This document shows positions 8,339 to 16,979 of a stretch of 64,000 nucleotides of DNA, piece by piece. Below the pieces are notes generated by a model. That model was not told where the DNA came from and did not search any database. It was given only the letters and a program-made list of their open reading frames with translations. Source of the DNA: Solibacillus isronensis. Its GTDB lineage: Bacteria; Bacillota; Bacilli; Bacillales_A; Planococcaceae. The first letter of the stretch is position 1. Each line of letters begins with the position of its first letter. Both the position numbers and the translations under genes were made by a program. The stretch covers positions 1-64,000 of the forward strand of contig NZ_FVZN01000005.1 in assembly GCF_900168685.1 (NCBI RefSeq), in the 5' to 3' direction.

Positions 8339-9854
8339 GTTCCGTCCACCCCTTTAAAATTTGTTCCAATCGATTTTCGGCTTTTAAAATTGCCTCTGTC
8401 TTTTCTCTCAGCCAACTTTCAAGGTGGGCCGTATCATCTTCTGCCTGTTTTAGCGATTTTCGCATTGTTGCAGGCGCAGGCCCTCCCTTTAATGTACGTA
8501 TATTAACGAAGTACTCTGGCTGGATCGCCTGGTAAAAGGCAATCTCATTAATTTGAAGCGGCTTTCCTGTAACTTCTAAGCATTTCTCGTTGGCCAATTT
8601 CCATGTCAGGCTTGCGAGCGATTCTTTATTATTTGCCATCAGTTCCCGCACACATAGGCTGACAATTTTATGTGACTGGCGGAATGAAATGCCTTCGGAG
8701 CGTACGAGAGAATCGGCAAGCTCTGTTACATTGGCAAAGCTGTTTTGCGCACGTTTCAGCAAGTTTTCCTTATTCACATCCATCGTAAGGACCATCCCGG
8801 CAAATAGCTTATAAATTCCGACTAAACGGTCGATTGCCCGCCATAAATACGGTTGCATATCGTCTTCTGTATCGACAATATCCCCAAATGGTGTATTGTG
8901 GACCATCTGTAGAACTGTTGCCGCATCCCCGACAACCGATGAGAGCAGTGAACGTGTATGCTCGATTGAAACAGGGTTGCGCTTTTGAGGCATGATGGAA
9001 CTGATCTGCACATAAGGACTGGCAAGCTTAAAAGCATTGAATTCCTGTGTTGCCCATAGTAAAAAGTCCTGCGATGTGCGCCCTAAATTGAGGGCAGCAA
9101 GCTGTACGATGCTAGCGGCTTCCGCGATATAGTCAGCACCGGCAACGGCATCCCAAGCATTTTCGATTAAGTCATCAAAGGCAAGCAATTCCTGCATTCG
9201 TTCACGGCTAATCGGGAACCCTGTAGTTGTCAAAGCCGCCGCGCCCATACTGCTGCGGTTAATCGTATTGTATGCGGCCTGCATTCGTTTATAGTCCCTG
9301 GTGAGCTGATCAATGACAGCCTTTAAATAATGGGCAAAGGTTGTCGGCTGTGCCTGCTGTGTATGTGTATAGCCAATCATGATCGTCTCTACATGCTCTT
9401 CGGCAAAGACGAGTAGCGATTGACGTAGATTCAAAAGTTCCTGCATGAGCGTAAGCATCTTTTTACGTAGTGTCATGCGGTAAATGGCGATTCCCATATC
9501 GTTTCTGCTGCGTCCAATATGTAAATTACCGGAAATATCGCCTCCGAGTTCGATTAGCTTGTTTTCAATGCGGAAAAACAAATCTTCAAATTGCGGGTTA
9601 TAATCACGGGTTTTATAATATTCCAGATCAAGTTTTTGAATAGCTTGACCGATGCGACGGGCATTTTCTGGGGTAACCAATTCCTGTTCTTCAAGCATCT
9701 TTAAATGGGCAATATGAATTTGAAGCATCGCATCCAAAAAATGCTTGCGTGCCTCATCATAAGCGGGCTGTAAAACCATTTGACGATAACTATTGGAAGG
9801 AAATAAAATTCCTTCTTTTTCATTTATTAGATTGCGGTAATTCTGAAAGAACAT
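8331..9854 (-). CDS. Argininosuccinate lyase-like protein (ArgH paralog)
   Basis: This member of the fumarase/aspartase superfamily has 507 residues. The signature loop SSIMPQKRNP with its catalytic serine is intact, as is the GYTHTQQAQPTTF segment with the catalytic histidine. I chose ATG 9854 because TTGGAGG lies just upstream; an upstream in-frame ATG at 9932 lacks one. It is longer than typical ArgH (~460) and sits with a sugar kinase-like gene and no argG, so it may cleave a different N-substituted aspartate or succinyl compound. Arginine biosynthesis is not excluded. Confidence 0.82.
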   Translation of the reverse strand: MFFQNYRNLINEKEGILFPSNSYRQMVLQPAYDEARKHFLDAMLQIHIAHLKMLEEQELVTPENARRIGQAIQKLDLEYYKTRDYNPQFEDLFFRIENKLIELGGDISGNLHIGRSRNDMGIAIYRMTLRKKMLTLMQELLNLRQSLLVFAEEHVETIMIGYTHTQQAQPTTFAHYLKAVIDQLTRDYKRMQAAYNTINRSSMGAAALTTTGFPISRERMQELLAFDDLIENAWDAVAGADYIAEAASIVQLAALNLGRTSQDFLLWATQEFNAFKLASPYVQISSIMPQKRNPVSIEHTRSLLSSVVGDAATVLQMVHNTPFGDIVDTEDDMQPYLWRAIDRLVGIYKLFAGMVLTMDVNKENLLKRAQNSFANVTELADSLVRSEGISFRQSHKIVSLCVRELMANNKESLASLTWKLANEKCLEVTGKPLQINEIAFYQAIQPEYFVNIRTLKGGPAPATMRKSLKQAEDDTAHLESWLREKTEAILKAENRLEQILKGWTEHE

Positions 9855-9964
9855 GTTGAATGGGCCTCCAATCAAATGATAGAAACTGTTACCTGATACT
9901 CTCATTCTACAATTATTAGAAAATTTTATCAATTCAAATAAATAAAGTAAACTAACGGAAAAAA

Positions 9965-9998
9965 CTAAAAAACAGCCGCCCTATAATTAGGACAGCTG
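9965..9998 (-). terminator. Terminator of the EamA transporter gene
   Basis: On the minus strand, CAGCTGTCC / GGGCGGCTG (two G:U pairs) is followed by TTTTTT. The stem overlaps the last codons of the transporter gene. Confidence 0.8.
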
Positions 9999-10901
9999 CT
10001 GTGTTTGATCGATAACACGTACCTTTTTTGAAGCGAAATAGGATGGCAATACCATACCGAATAGTACAAGTACGATACCGAAAACTTGGAGAAGTGTTAA
10101 ATTTTCATTTAATACAATGACTGATACTGTAATTGCTACAGGCAGCTCCATTGCACTCAAAATTGGTACAAGTGCACCACCGACTTTTGGCGCGGCAATC
10201 GAAAATAGTAAAATCGGCAAAATAATGCCGAAGAGCCCGAGTGCCAGGCCGAACTTCCATAGACCGCCTGTCAATTGGCCGTTCCATACAATTTCTGGCG
10301 ATAAAAAGATACAAACGATGATCAGGGATACAACAGATAAAATAAATGTACGTCCGATCGTCGTCACACCTTCAACAGGCTGGGCGTTAAATTGCATAAA
10401 AGCAGCAAAAGTAAAGGCAGCGAGTAACCCTAGTGCCCATCCTTGCCAAGCGATTTGCGATAAATCTACATCAATTACACCGGCTGCAAAAATCGTACCT
10501 ACAAATAAAAACACTAACGAAATTAATTCAATACGTGTTGGCAGGCGTCTTTTCAGGAAGCAGTCCATGAACAATCCAATCCATGTAAATTGGAACAGCA
10601 TAACAACTGCCAATGATGCAGGTAAATAATTTAGTGAGTGCCCGTAAACAATACCTGTAATCGCTGTACATGTTCCGGCTAAAAGTAAAGTGATGGCACC
10701 TTTCTTTGAAAGCTTCGGTAATGTGCGTTGTGTTACAACAAAGAGCAAAAGTGCAAGTAAAAAACCAACGAAATATTGGCTCGTCACGGCTTCTGACGAT
10801 GTATAGCCGTGCTGCATCGCAACTTTTACAATTGTTGATAATACTCCGTAACTACTAGCCGCTATTACAATTAATAGCGGGTAAATCCAGTTTTGTTTCA
10901 T
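9987..10901 (-). CDS. EamA/DMT-family transporter
   Basis: This 304-residue protein is almost entirely hydrophobic, with ten predicted membrane segments arranged as two EamA repeats. This fits drug/metabolite transporters of the YdcZ/RhaT class, usually exporters of amino acids or metabolites. The N-terminus MKQNWIYPLLIVIAA and the glycine-rich segments are typical. The substrate is unknown. It lies 19 bp after a GNAT gene on the same strand, so the two are probably cotranscribed. Confidence 0.87.
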   Translation of the reverse strand: MKQNWIYPLLIVIAASSYGVLSTIVKVAMQHGYTSSEAVTSQYFVGFLLALLLFVVTQRTLPKLSKKGAITLLLAGTCTAITGIVYGHSLNYLPASLAVVMLFQFTWIGLFMDCFLKRRLPTRIELISLVFLFVGTIFAAGVIDVDLSQIAWQGWALGLLAAFTFAAFMQFNAQPVEGVTTIGRTFILSVVSLIIVCIFLSPEIVWNGQLTGGLWKFGLALGLFGIILPILLFSIAAPKVGGALVPILSAMELPVAITVSVIVLNENLTLLQVFGIVLVLFGMVLPSYFASKKVRVIDQTQQLS

Positions 10902-10919
10902 TTAGTGTTTCTTCCTATT

Positions 10920-11483
10920 CTAAAGCGACTTCACCATATGATGAAATGGCTCATTAATTATTGTCCAGCTTTCAATTGTACGATAGCCTATTTTTTCGTA
11001 CAAGCGCCGTGCATCGTGTTTCTCTAGTTCCACATTTAGAGAAATTTTTTCGAAGCCAAGCTCCTTGCCTTTTTGCTCGGCAAATTGCAAAAGGAGCGTG
11101 CCGATACCAAGACCGCGCGCTTTTTTCGAGACACAAATGGTATCGATGTAATATTCATCCATATGTGCTTCGACATCCAATGTAGTCTGTATTCCTTTTT
11201 GGGCCAGCTGCTGTTCGAGCTTGCGATCAAGCTTGTACCCGAGACGGCCATCATAAAGCACGACAATCCCAACTATTTCACCTTGCTGTTCCGCTACAAA
11301 TGTATTCAAATAGCTGTGTCGATTTGTCGTTTCTGTGACATACTGTTCTAAAGCAGCTAAAATCTGCGAAACTTCCTCTTCACCAGTCAAATTGTTTGCA
11401 ATGTCTCCGATTGCATCATAAATTAAAGGTGCGACAGCTTTCGCGTCATTTCGAACTGCTTGTCGAATGGTAATGGTCATCAT
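10920..11483 (-). CDS. GNAT-family N-acetyltransferase
   Basis: This 187-residue protein has a GNAT acetyl-CoA-binding motif (SKKARGLGIGTLLLQFAEQK) in its second half and the C-terminal NVELEKHDARRLYEKIGY segment. The start is ATG 11483, which has AAGGAG seven bases upstream; the longer frame starting at 11504 has no such site. The acceptor substrate is unknown. It is probably cotranscribed with the EamA transporter downstream, which might export the acetylated product, but this is speculative. Confidence 0.87.
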   Translation of the reverse strand: MMTITIRQAVRNDAKAVAPLIYDAIGDIANNLTGEEEVSQILAALEQYVTETTNRHSYLNTFVAEQQGEIVGIVVLYDGRLGYKLDRKLEQQLAQKGIQTTLDVEAHMDEYYIDTICVSKKARGLGIGTLLLQFAEQKGKELGFEKISLNVELEKHDARRLYEKIGYRTIESWTIINEPFHHMVKSL

Positions 11484-11629
11484 AATCAACTCCTTACCGA
11501 ACAAAGTATAACAGAAAATAAATTCATTCGCGAAGAAAGCATTAGTTTCAGAATAGTATAAAGTTTTATAAATATATCTTTTCTATGGTAAATTAGTAAG
11601 AACATACAACGTCGGAGGTTAGACAATTA

Positions 11630-12577
11630 ATGAGTCAAATAGACAAAGAATTCATCTTAGTTTATGGAGATGCATTCGTTGATTATATTGCAAATGATCA
11701 GACCAATACTTCATTTACGAAGTATTTAGGTGGCGCAACAATCAATGTTGCAGCAGGGATTAGTCGTATTGGGGCACCGTCAGCACTTATTACAATTACA
11801 GGCGATGACGAAACATCGGAATTTTGCCGTCAGGAGATTGCAAAAGAGGGTGTGAATCTTGATTTCGCTGTATTTGATGCGAAGAAGCGTGTAAGTGGTG
11901 TATATGTGCATTTAACTGAAAAATGTGAACGAGTATTTAAAGATTATGTCGATGAGACGCCGAATTTACAAGTAACACCTGAGCAGTTACAGGAAGAAGC
12001 ATTCAAACGAGCTTCGATTTTAAATGTTTGTTCAGGAACGATGTTTGAAGAAACAGCATTAAAAACAACACGTGCCGCAGTGGATATGGCTAAGGAAAAG
12101 GGAGCGATAATCGCAATCGATGCGAATATTCGTCCGCTTCGTTGGGAATCTGAGGAAATCTGCCGTGAGACAATCTCTTCATTCTTTGAGGATGCAGATA
12201 TTTTAAAGCTTACTGATGAGGAATTATATTTCCTGACAGAAACAACAACAATTGAAGAAGGCCTTCAAAAGTTGGATGAGCTGTTAGTACCAATCGTGCT
12301 GATTACAGTTGGAGCCGATGGAGCTTATGCGGTATTAAATGGTGAAGTTACACATGTTCCGGTTGAACGAGTTGTTCCGGTAGATACAACAGGCGCAGGT
12401 GATGCGTTTATGGCAGGCGTACTCCGCTATGTTCATTTCAATGGTTTACCTACAGTAAAAGAAGATTTAGTCAGCTGTGTCGCATTCGGCAACAAGCTGG
12501 GCGCAATGGCCGCAACTAAAGCCGGTGCATTAACGGCACTGCCAAGCTACGAGGAAATTAAGCATTTAATTAAATAA
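11630..12577 (+). CDS. PfkB-family carbohydrate kinase (fructokinase-like)
   Basis: This 315-residue ribokinase-fold kinase has GGATINVAAGISRIG (residues 34-48) and the PfkB signature 2 DTTGAGDAFMAG (252-263) with catalytic Asp258. It phosphorylates a sugar such as fructose or 2-keto-3-deoxygluconate; the substrate cannot be fixed from sequence. It stands alone with a CGGAGG ribosome site and its own terminator. Confidence 0.9.
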   Translation: MSQIDKEFILVYGDAFVDYIANDQTNTSFTKYLGGATINVAAGISRIGAPSALITITGDDETSEFCRQEIAKEGVNLDFAVFDAKKRVSGVYVHLTEKCERVFKDYVDETPNLQVTPEQLQEEAFKRASILNVCSGTMFEETALKTTRAAVDMAKEKGAIIAIDANIRPLRWESEEICRETISSFFEDADILKLTDEELYFLTETTTIEEGLQKLDELLVPIVLITVGADGAYAVLNGEVTHVPVERVVPVDTTGAGDAFMAGVLRYVHFNGLPTVKEDLVSCVAFGNKLGAMAATKAGALTALPSYEEIKHLIK

Positions 12578-12593
12578 ATTTTATATATAGCAA

Positions 12594-12622
12594 GCTGTCT
12601 CCGAAGTGGAGGCGGCTTTTTT
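12594..12622 (+). terminator. Terminator after the PfkB kinase gene
   Basis: GCTGTCTCC / GGAGGCGGC hairpin (one G:U pair) with TTTTTT. Confidence 0.87.
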
Positions 12623-12642
12623 CATTTAATGCAGTTGGGTGG

Positions 12643-12910
12643 TTATTAGAACAAGTAACAGGTTTATTGGAAGATGAAGAGATACGAGGCTTCATTTCGT
12701 GGTGAATAGAGGTAAAAGAACGGCATTTTGATTTTTATTAGAACAATGCCCCAGGTTATTAGAAAAAGTCGGAGCGATATTAGAAAATAGAGGGCGGATA
12801 TTTGAACAATACGACCAGTTATTAGAACAATGAACGGTTATATTAGAAAATCCCACTTTTATTAGAACAAATAAAAATATATTAGAACTTCCCCCAATAT
12901 ATTAGAACAT
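12643..12910 (+). repeat. Phased ATTAGAACAA direct repeat array, ~21-bp period
   Basis: About eleven copies of ATTAGAACAA (variants ATTAGAAAAA, ATTTGAACAA, ATTGGAAGAT) start at 12645, 12666, 12737, 12758, 12779, 12800, 12821, 12842, 12861, 12881 and 12901. Spacing is 21 bp for most and 19-20 bp for the last three, which is two helical turns. Read in one frame, the 12735-12830 part gives leucine-rich heptads (LLEQCPR, LLEKVGA, ILENRGR, IFEQYDQ) before a stop. There is no start codon with an RBS, so coding is unlikely. No gene is present from 12578 to 13037. Confidence 0.75.
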
Positions 12911-13037
12911 TTCACCCCGCAAATCCCACTTCCCCGACGAAACGTAACCATCAGTTGACAAAATCTCCTTTTTGAAAGAATTAGTCGCTATTAAACAGCC
13001 AACTTTCTTTTTATAATAAGTGTAAGAGGTGAGGGGG

Positions 13038-14144
13038 ATGACCAATTTTCAATTTGCGGCCATTTTTGCAGAACGCCGCAAGCAACTGCAAGTGACACAA
13101 GAGGAAATTGCACGGCATGTCGGAGTATCAAGGGCAGCTGTTTCAAAGTGGGAGAAAGGGCAAAGCTATCCGGATATCGCACTTTTGCCGAAGCTTGCAA
13201 CATTTTTCAACATTTCAATTGATGCACTGCTCGGTTATGAGCCGCAATTGACGGATGAACGAATTTTAAAAATGTATGCGGAATTAGCAAAGCGCTTTTC
13301 AAAGGAACCATTTGCTGAAGTGGATACAGCAATTGATCAACTCATAGAAGAATATTATAGTTGCTTCCCGTTTTTACTGAAGATGGCGCAGCTTTACGTC
13401 AATTACTTTAATCTCGCACAAGAAAAGGAAGTCGTTGCTGATAAAATCCAGGATCTTTGTAAACGTGTGAAGGAGTTCAGTGGAGATTACCGGCTGAATA
13501 ACGAAGCGAATTTACTTGAGGCATATACGTATATATTAAAAGGGGAACCTCAGCATGTGCTCGAATTATTAGGGGAGAATGCTGTAGTTCAGCTTGGTAC
13601 TGAACAGCTTATCGCTACGGCACAAACGATGCTGGGCAATATAGAAAAGGCGAAGGAAATTCACCAGGTCAACATGTACCAGCATTTGCTGTATATGATT
13701 ACGAATGCGAATGAAGCACTTGGATTGGAAATAGGAAATGTATCTTATTTTGAACAGTCGGTCAGCCGGATTGAAACAATAATAGACACTTTTCATTTAA
13801 ATAAACTGAATATACACAACACACTGCTGTTTTATATAAAGGCAGCGAGCGGATATGCAACACAAAATAATATAGAAGAAGCAATTCGCTGTATTGAGCG
13901 CTATGTAAAAATTTGTACGCAAATCAAATTTCCATTTCAAATTACAGGGGATGATTATTTCTACTTGCTGGATGGCTGGATCGCAAAGGAAGTTATGCTG
14001 AGTACACAATCACCACGGGATGAGGAATCGATCAAAAAATCCATTTATGAAGGTATTGCTGATAATCCGATGTTGGCAAATGTGCAAAACGATATGCGCT
14101 ATAAAAGTTTACTGGTCAATTTAAAACATCATTTAAAAATTTAA
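13038..14144 (+). CDS. XRE-family transcriptional regulator with large C-terminal domain
   Basis: This 368-residue protein has an N-terminal helix-turn-helix (about residues 8-62; VTQEEIARHVGVSRAAVSKW). The long helical C-terminal region looks like repeated helix pairs (TPR-like). I chose ATG 13038 because GAGGTG lies six bases upstream; the GTG at 13029 overlaps that site. It is followed 12 bp later by the PLDc_N/ABC genes and likely regulates them. The same type of arrangement is driven by sigma-Y in B. subtilis yxlCDEFG, so here the regulator differs. Confidence 0.85.
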   Translation: MTNFQFAAIFAERRKQLQVTQEEIARHVGVSRAAVSKWEKGQSYPDIALLPKLATFFNISIDALLGYEPQLTDERILKMYAELAKRFSKEPFAEVDTAIDQLIEEYYSCFPFLLKMAQLYVNYFNLAQEKEVVADKIQDLCKRVKEFSGDYRLNNEANLLEAYTYILKGEPQHVLELLGENAVVQLGTEQLIATAQTMLGNIEKAKEIHQVNMYQHLLYMITNANEALGLEIGNVSYFEQSVSRIETIIDTFHLNKLNIHNTLLFYIKAASGYATQNNIEEAIRCIERYVKICTQIKFPFQITGDDYFYLLDGWIAKEVMLSTQSPRDEESIKKSIYEGIADNPMLANVQNDMRYKSLLVNLKHHLKI

Positions 14145-14156
14145 GGGGGATTTATA

Positions 14157-14357
14157 ATGGATCAATTATCGAATATTCCTTGGGGACTCATTGCGCCATT
14201 ATTAGTATTGCAATTGGTGCTTGGGGCGGTTGCCATAGTGGATATTGTACGCAGTTATGAGACGCGCGGCCCGAAATGGGTATGGGTGCTCGTATCATTG
14301 TTTGTTAATACTCTTGGACCGATCGCCTACTTTCTGTTCGGACGGAAAAGCCAATGA
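14157..14357 (+). CDS. YxlE-like small membrane protein (PLDc_N domain)
   Basis: This 66-residue protein has two membrane segments with the PLD nuclease N-terminal domain pattern (RGPKWVWVLVSLFVNTLGPI then YFLFGRK). B. subtilis YxlE, encoded just before an ABC ATPase and permease, has the same architecture and acts in control of SigY. The gene has an AAGGGGG site, and its stop overlaps the ABC ATPase start as ATGA, so the two are coupled. Confidence 0.82.
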   Translation: MDQLSNIPWGLIAPLLVLQLVLGAVAIVDIVRSYETRGPKWVWVLVSLFVNTLGPIAYFLFGRKSQ

Positions 14358-15256
14358 TCTGTATTGAAGTGAATGGCCTCACAAAGCAATTTGGTGCAAA
14401 AAAAGTAGTGGATGACTTATCGTTCACTTTGCCGATGCATACGTCTACAGCGCTGATCGGTCCGAATGGCGCAGGGAAAACGACGGCACTTTCGATGCTT
14501 TCCAATATACTGGAGCCGACAAGCGGCAAGATCATTATGCCGGGTGTAAAGGATATACGCAGTGCAATCGGCTTTTTACCGCAATATCCCCAGTACTATT
14601 CTTGGCTGACTGCACTTGAATATATGGAGATGGTAGCCAATTTAAACGGGCTTGAAAAGCGTTCATTAAAAAAAGAATGCAAAAAGATGCTGGAATTTGT
14701 AGGTTTGCAGGAAGCGATGAATAAAAAGACCGAAACGTTTTCAGGAGGAATGAAGCAGCGCTTAGGTATTGCCCAGGCAATAGTTCATAAACCAAAGCTC
14801 CTGTTGCTGGATGAACCGGTATCGGCACTTGATCCGGTTGGACGTCGGGAAGTGATGAACTTATTGAAAGAAGTGCAGCAACAGACGACGATTTTGTATT
14901 CAACGCATATTTTAAACGATGCTGAGGAAATGACCGATCAGCTGCTGTTTTTACGGGACGGTAAACTTGTTGAGCAAGGGTCACTGACAGAGGTGAAGCA
15001 AAAGTTTGAGGAACCACGTTATAAAATAACGTTCACAAATGCGGAAGAGGCGCGACAATTTGCGGGTCAGGCTACATTAAGAGCTGTTGCTAACGGAATA
15101 GCGGCATATGTGGAAATCTTAGACGGACGCCCTTCGATGCAACAGTTGCTTCAGCAGTTGGCGGCATCACCATATGAAGTTGTAAAAGTGGAGCGGGAAA
15201 CGGCAAGCCTGGAAGAAATCTTTATGAAGGTGGTGGGGAAACATGCAGCAATTTAA
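14354..15256 (+). CDS. ABC transporter ATP-binding protein, YxlF-like
   Basis: This 300-residue ATPase has Walker A GPNGAGKTT (residues 36-44), signature FSGGMKQR, Walker B LLLLDEPVSALDP and the H-loop STHIL. The C-terminal ~75 residues form the accessory domain common in YxlF/NatA-type exporters. It pairs with the overlapping permease gene downstream. The substrate is unknown; antimicrobial or sodium export is possible for the class. Confidence 0.92.
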   Translation: MICIEVNGLTKQFGAKKVVDDLSFTLPMHTSTALIGPNGAGKTTALSMLSNILEPTSGKIIMPGVKDIRSAIGFLPQYPQYYSWLTALEYMEMVANLNGLEKRSLKKECKKMLEFVGLQEAMNKKTETFSGGMKQRLGIAQAIVHKPKLLLLDEPVSALDPVGRREVMNLLKEVQQQTTILYSTHILNDAEEMTDQLLFLRDGKLVEQGSLTEVKQKFEEPRYKITFTNAEEARQFAGQATLRAVANGIAAYVEILDGRPSMQQLLQQLAASPYEVVKVERETASLEEIFMKVVGKHAAI

Positions 15257-16025
15257 AGCATTACTTTTAAAAGAATGGCGTGAAAGTGTTCGCAGCTTTA
15301 AAATTTTATGGATTCCGCTCGTTTTTGTATTGCTCGGTATTAGTGACCCGCTCATGAATTACTTTATGGAAGATATTTTGCAGGCGGTCGGCAATATGCC
15401 TGATGGATTTATGATGACAATGCCTGAATTTCAGCCGGCTGATTTGCTTATTGCATCAACTGGTCAATTTCAGACAATTGGACTGCTCGTATTGATTACT
15501 GCCTATATCGGGTCCGTAAGCCGGGAGCGCCAAAATGGTACTGCGACCCTTCTCTATGTACGTCCGATGTCTTTTACGGCATTATTTTTCAGTAAATGGA
15601 TTGTTTCAAGCACAATTGCAATCATCAGTGCAATCGCTGGCTATGCGGGGAGCATGTATTATACGGCACTGCTTTACGGGACAGTTGATATAGCGAAGTT
15701 TTTGGCGATGCTCGGTACGTATTGTATTTGGTTATTATTTGTTATGGCACTAACTGTTGCGATGAGTGCAGCATTCCAAACATCGGTCGCTGCTGCTGTT
15801 ACAATTATTCTCATTCCAGTCGGTCTGCTTGTTGACACATTAATCGGCAGCTTTTGGAGTATTACACCTTGGAAGCTCGCAAAATACGGAACAGGCCTTC
15901 TTACAGACAATGTATTAATGGAAAATTATTGGTATACTTTATTCGTTGTCCTCATCCTAATTGTTGTCATAGTGGGAATCGGTATTAAGATGAGCAAGAA
16001 GAATATTCGTTATTTAAAAGTATAA
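15243..16025 (+). CDS. ABC transporter permease, YxlG-like (ABC-2 type)
   Basis: This 260-residue protein has about six membrane segments. It starts MQQFKALLLKEWRE, typical of ABC-2 permeases, and carries the RERQNGTATLLYVRPM motif between TM2 and TM3. It overlaps the end of the ATPase gene by 14 bases, indicating coupling. It forms the membrane part of the YxlFG-like exporter. A terminator follows immediately. Confidence 0.9.
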   Translation: MQQFKALLLKEWRESVRSFKILWIPLVFVLLGISDPLMNYFMEDILQAVGNMPDGFMMTMPEFQPADLLIASTGQFQTIGLLVLITAYIGSVSRERQNGTATLLYVRPMSFTALFFSKWIVSSTIAIISAIAGYAGSMYYTALLYGTVDIAKFLAMLGTYCIWLLFVMALTVAMSAAFQTSVAAAVTIILIPVGLLVDTLIGSFWSITPWKLAKYGTGLLTDNVLMENYWYTLFVVLILIVVIVGIGIKMSKKNIRYLKV

Positions 16026-16031
16026 ATAGTA

Positions 16032-16070
16032 AGCAGAAATCATTTTCCTTTAATTGATTTCTGCTTTTTT
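16032..16070 (+). terminator. Terminator of the yxlEFG-like operon
   Basis: AGCAGAAATCA / TGATTTCTGCT stem followed by TTTTTT. Confidence 0.9.
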
Positions 16071-16126
16071 GTATTAACTTCCAGGAAAATAAGGAATATA
16101 ATGAGAGTTAATTGTCTTTTTCAAAT

Positions 16127-16807
16127 TTATGAAGGTGGACTAGCATTTTTTATACTGATATAGAGCGATCCATTTTCTAAAATTTGCGCATAATAAACGT
16201 TATCGATCTCGTAGATATTTTTCTTTGCTAATTTTTTTCTGAGCCAGTCTTCAGTAAGCTGAAGCTCCGTTAAGTTTTTTTGAATAATTTTCCCGTCCGA
16301 AATCAATTCCAGAGGAAAGTATTGCGGGGCAGGGGCAGACACTGATACGTCTTCTTTTGTTGCTGTCCGGGCAAGCGGCTTTTTCAGGACACTCAGTTCT
16401 CCGTTTGTTTCAAAAACAGCATAAAGTACTTCGTCAAATGAGAAAATACTCTGTTCACGCAACAGCATAGCAAGTTCGTCTGGATGAAGCCGCGCCTTTC
16501 TCAATTCATTATTTAAAATGACACCGTTTTGAATGACAATCGATGGTTTATCGTCAAAAAGGACACGTGCTTTTTGTGATCTGAATGAAATATAACTAAC
16601 GGCTATTGTTAATCCAGCCCACACTACTAAAGATACCATGCCGTCTAAAAAAGGGGTTTCCACTTGAGTCGAGACTTCGGCAGCAATCGAACCAAATGTG
16701 ATACCCGTTACATAGTGGAAGAAAGTGAGCTGACTCACTTGCTTTTTACCGATAATCCGGGCGAGTATTAAAATTGCGAAAAATGCACAGCTTGCACGTA
16801 AAATCAT
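16127..16807 (-). CDS. YetF/YdfR-like DUF421 membrane protein
   Basis: This protein has at least 226 residues. The N-terminal third holds three membrane segments (ILARIIGKKQVSQLTFFHYV is the DUF421 signature), followed by two cytosolic alpha/beta repeats. The B. subtilis relatives YetF and YdfS are spore-membrane or cell-membrane proteins of unclear function. ATG 16807 has no ribosome site near it. A perfect GGAGGG (minus strand, 16836-16841) sits 28 bases upstream, and in frame from there the codons read ATT-ATT-ATA-GAA-CTG-AAC. The natural start may therefore be a non-AUG codon near 16828-16834, adding IELNLGE. Confidence 0.85.
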   Translation of the reverse strand: MILRASCAFFAILILARIIGKKQVSQLTFFHYVTGITFGSIAAEVSTQVETPFLDGMVSLVVWAGLTIAVSYISFRSQKARVLFDDKPSIVIQNGVILNNELRKARLHPDELAMLLREQSIFSFDEVLYAVFETNGELSVLKKPLARTATKEDVSVSAPAPQYFPLELISDGKIIQKNLTELQLTEDWLRKKLAKKNIYEIDNVYYAQILENGSLYISIKNASPPS

Positions 16808-16979
16808 TTCGCCAAGGTTCAGTTCTATAATAATCCCTCCTTTTAAAGGGTAGTATGAATAATAAGCGATAAACTATGCACCCTTAACACATTCGATACG
16901 AGAGGTGAAATTGAGGGGAAATTATATAATTAAAAAATTGTGCGAAATGTTATTGAACTAGCAGAAAGAATGTGAAAAA

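Noticed and set aside
12643-12910. CRISPR array
   Set aside because: Unit period is only 21 bp with no unique spacers of 30 bp or more, and there are no cas genes.
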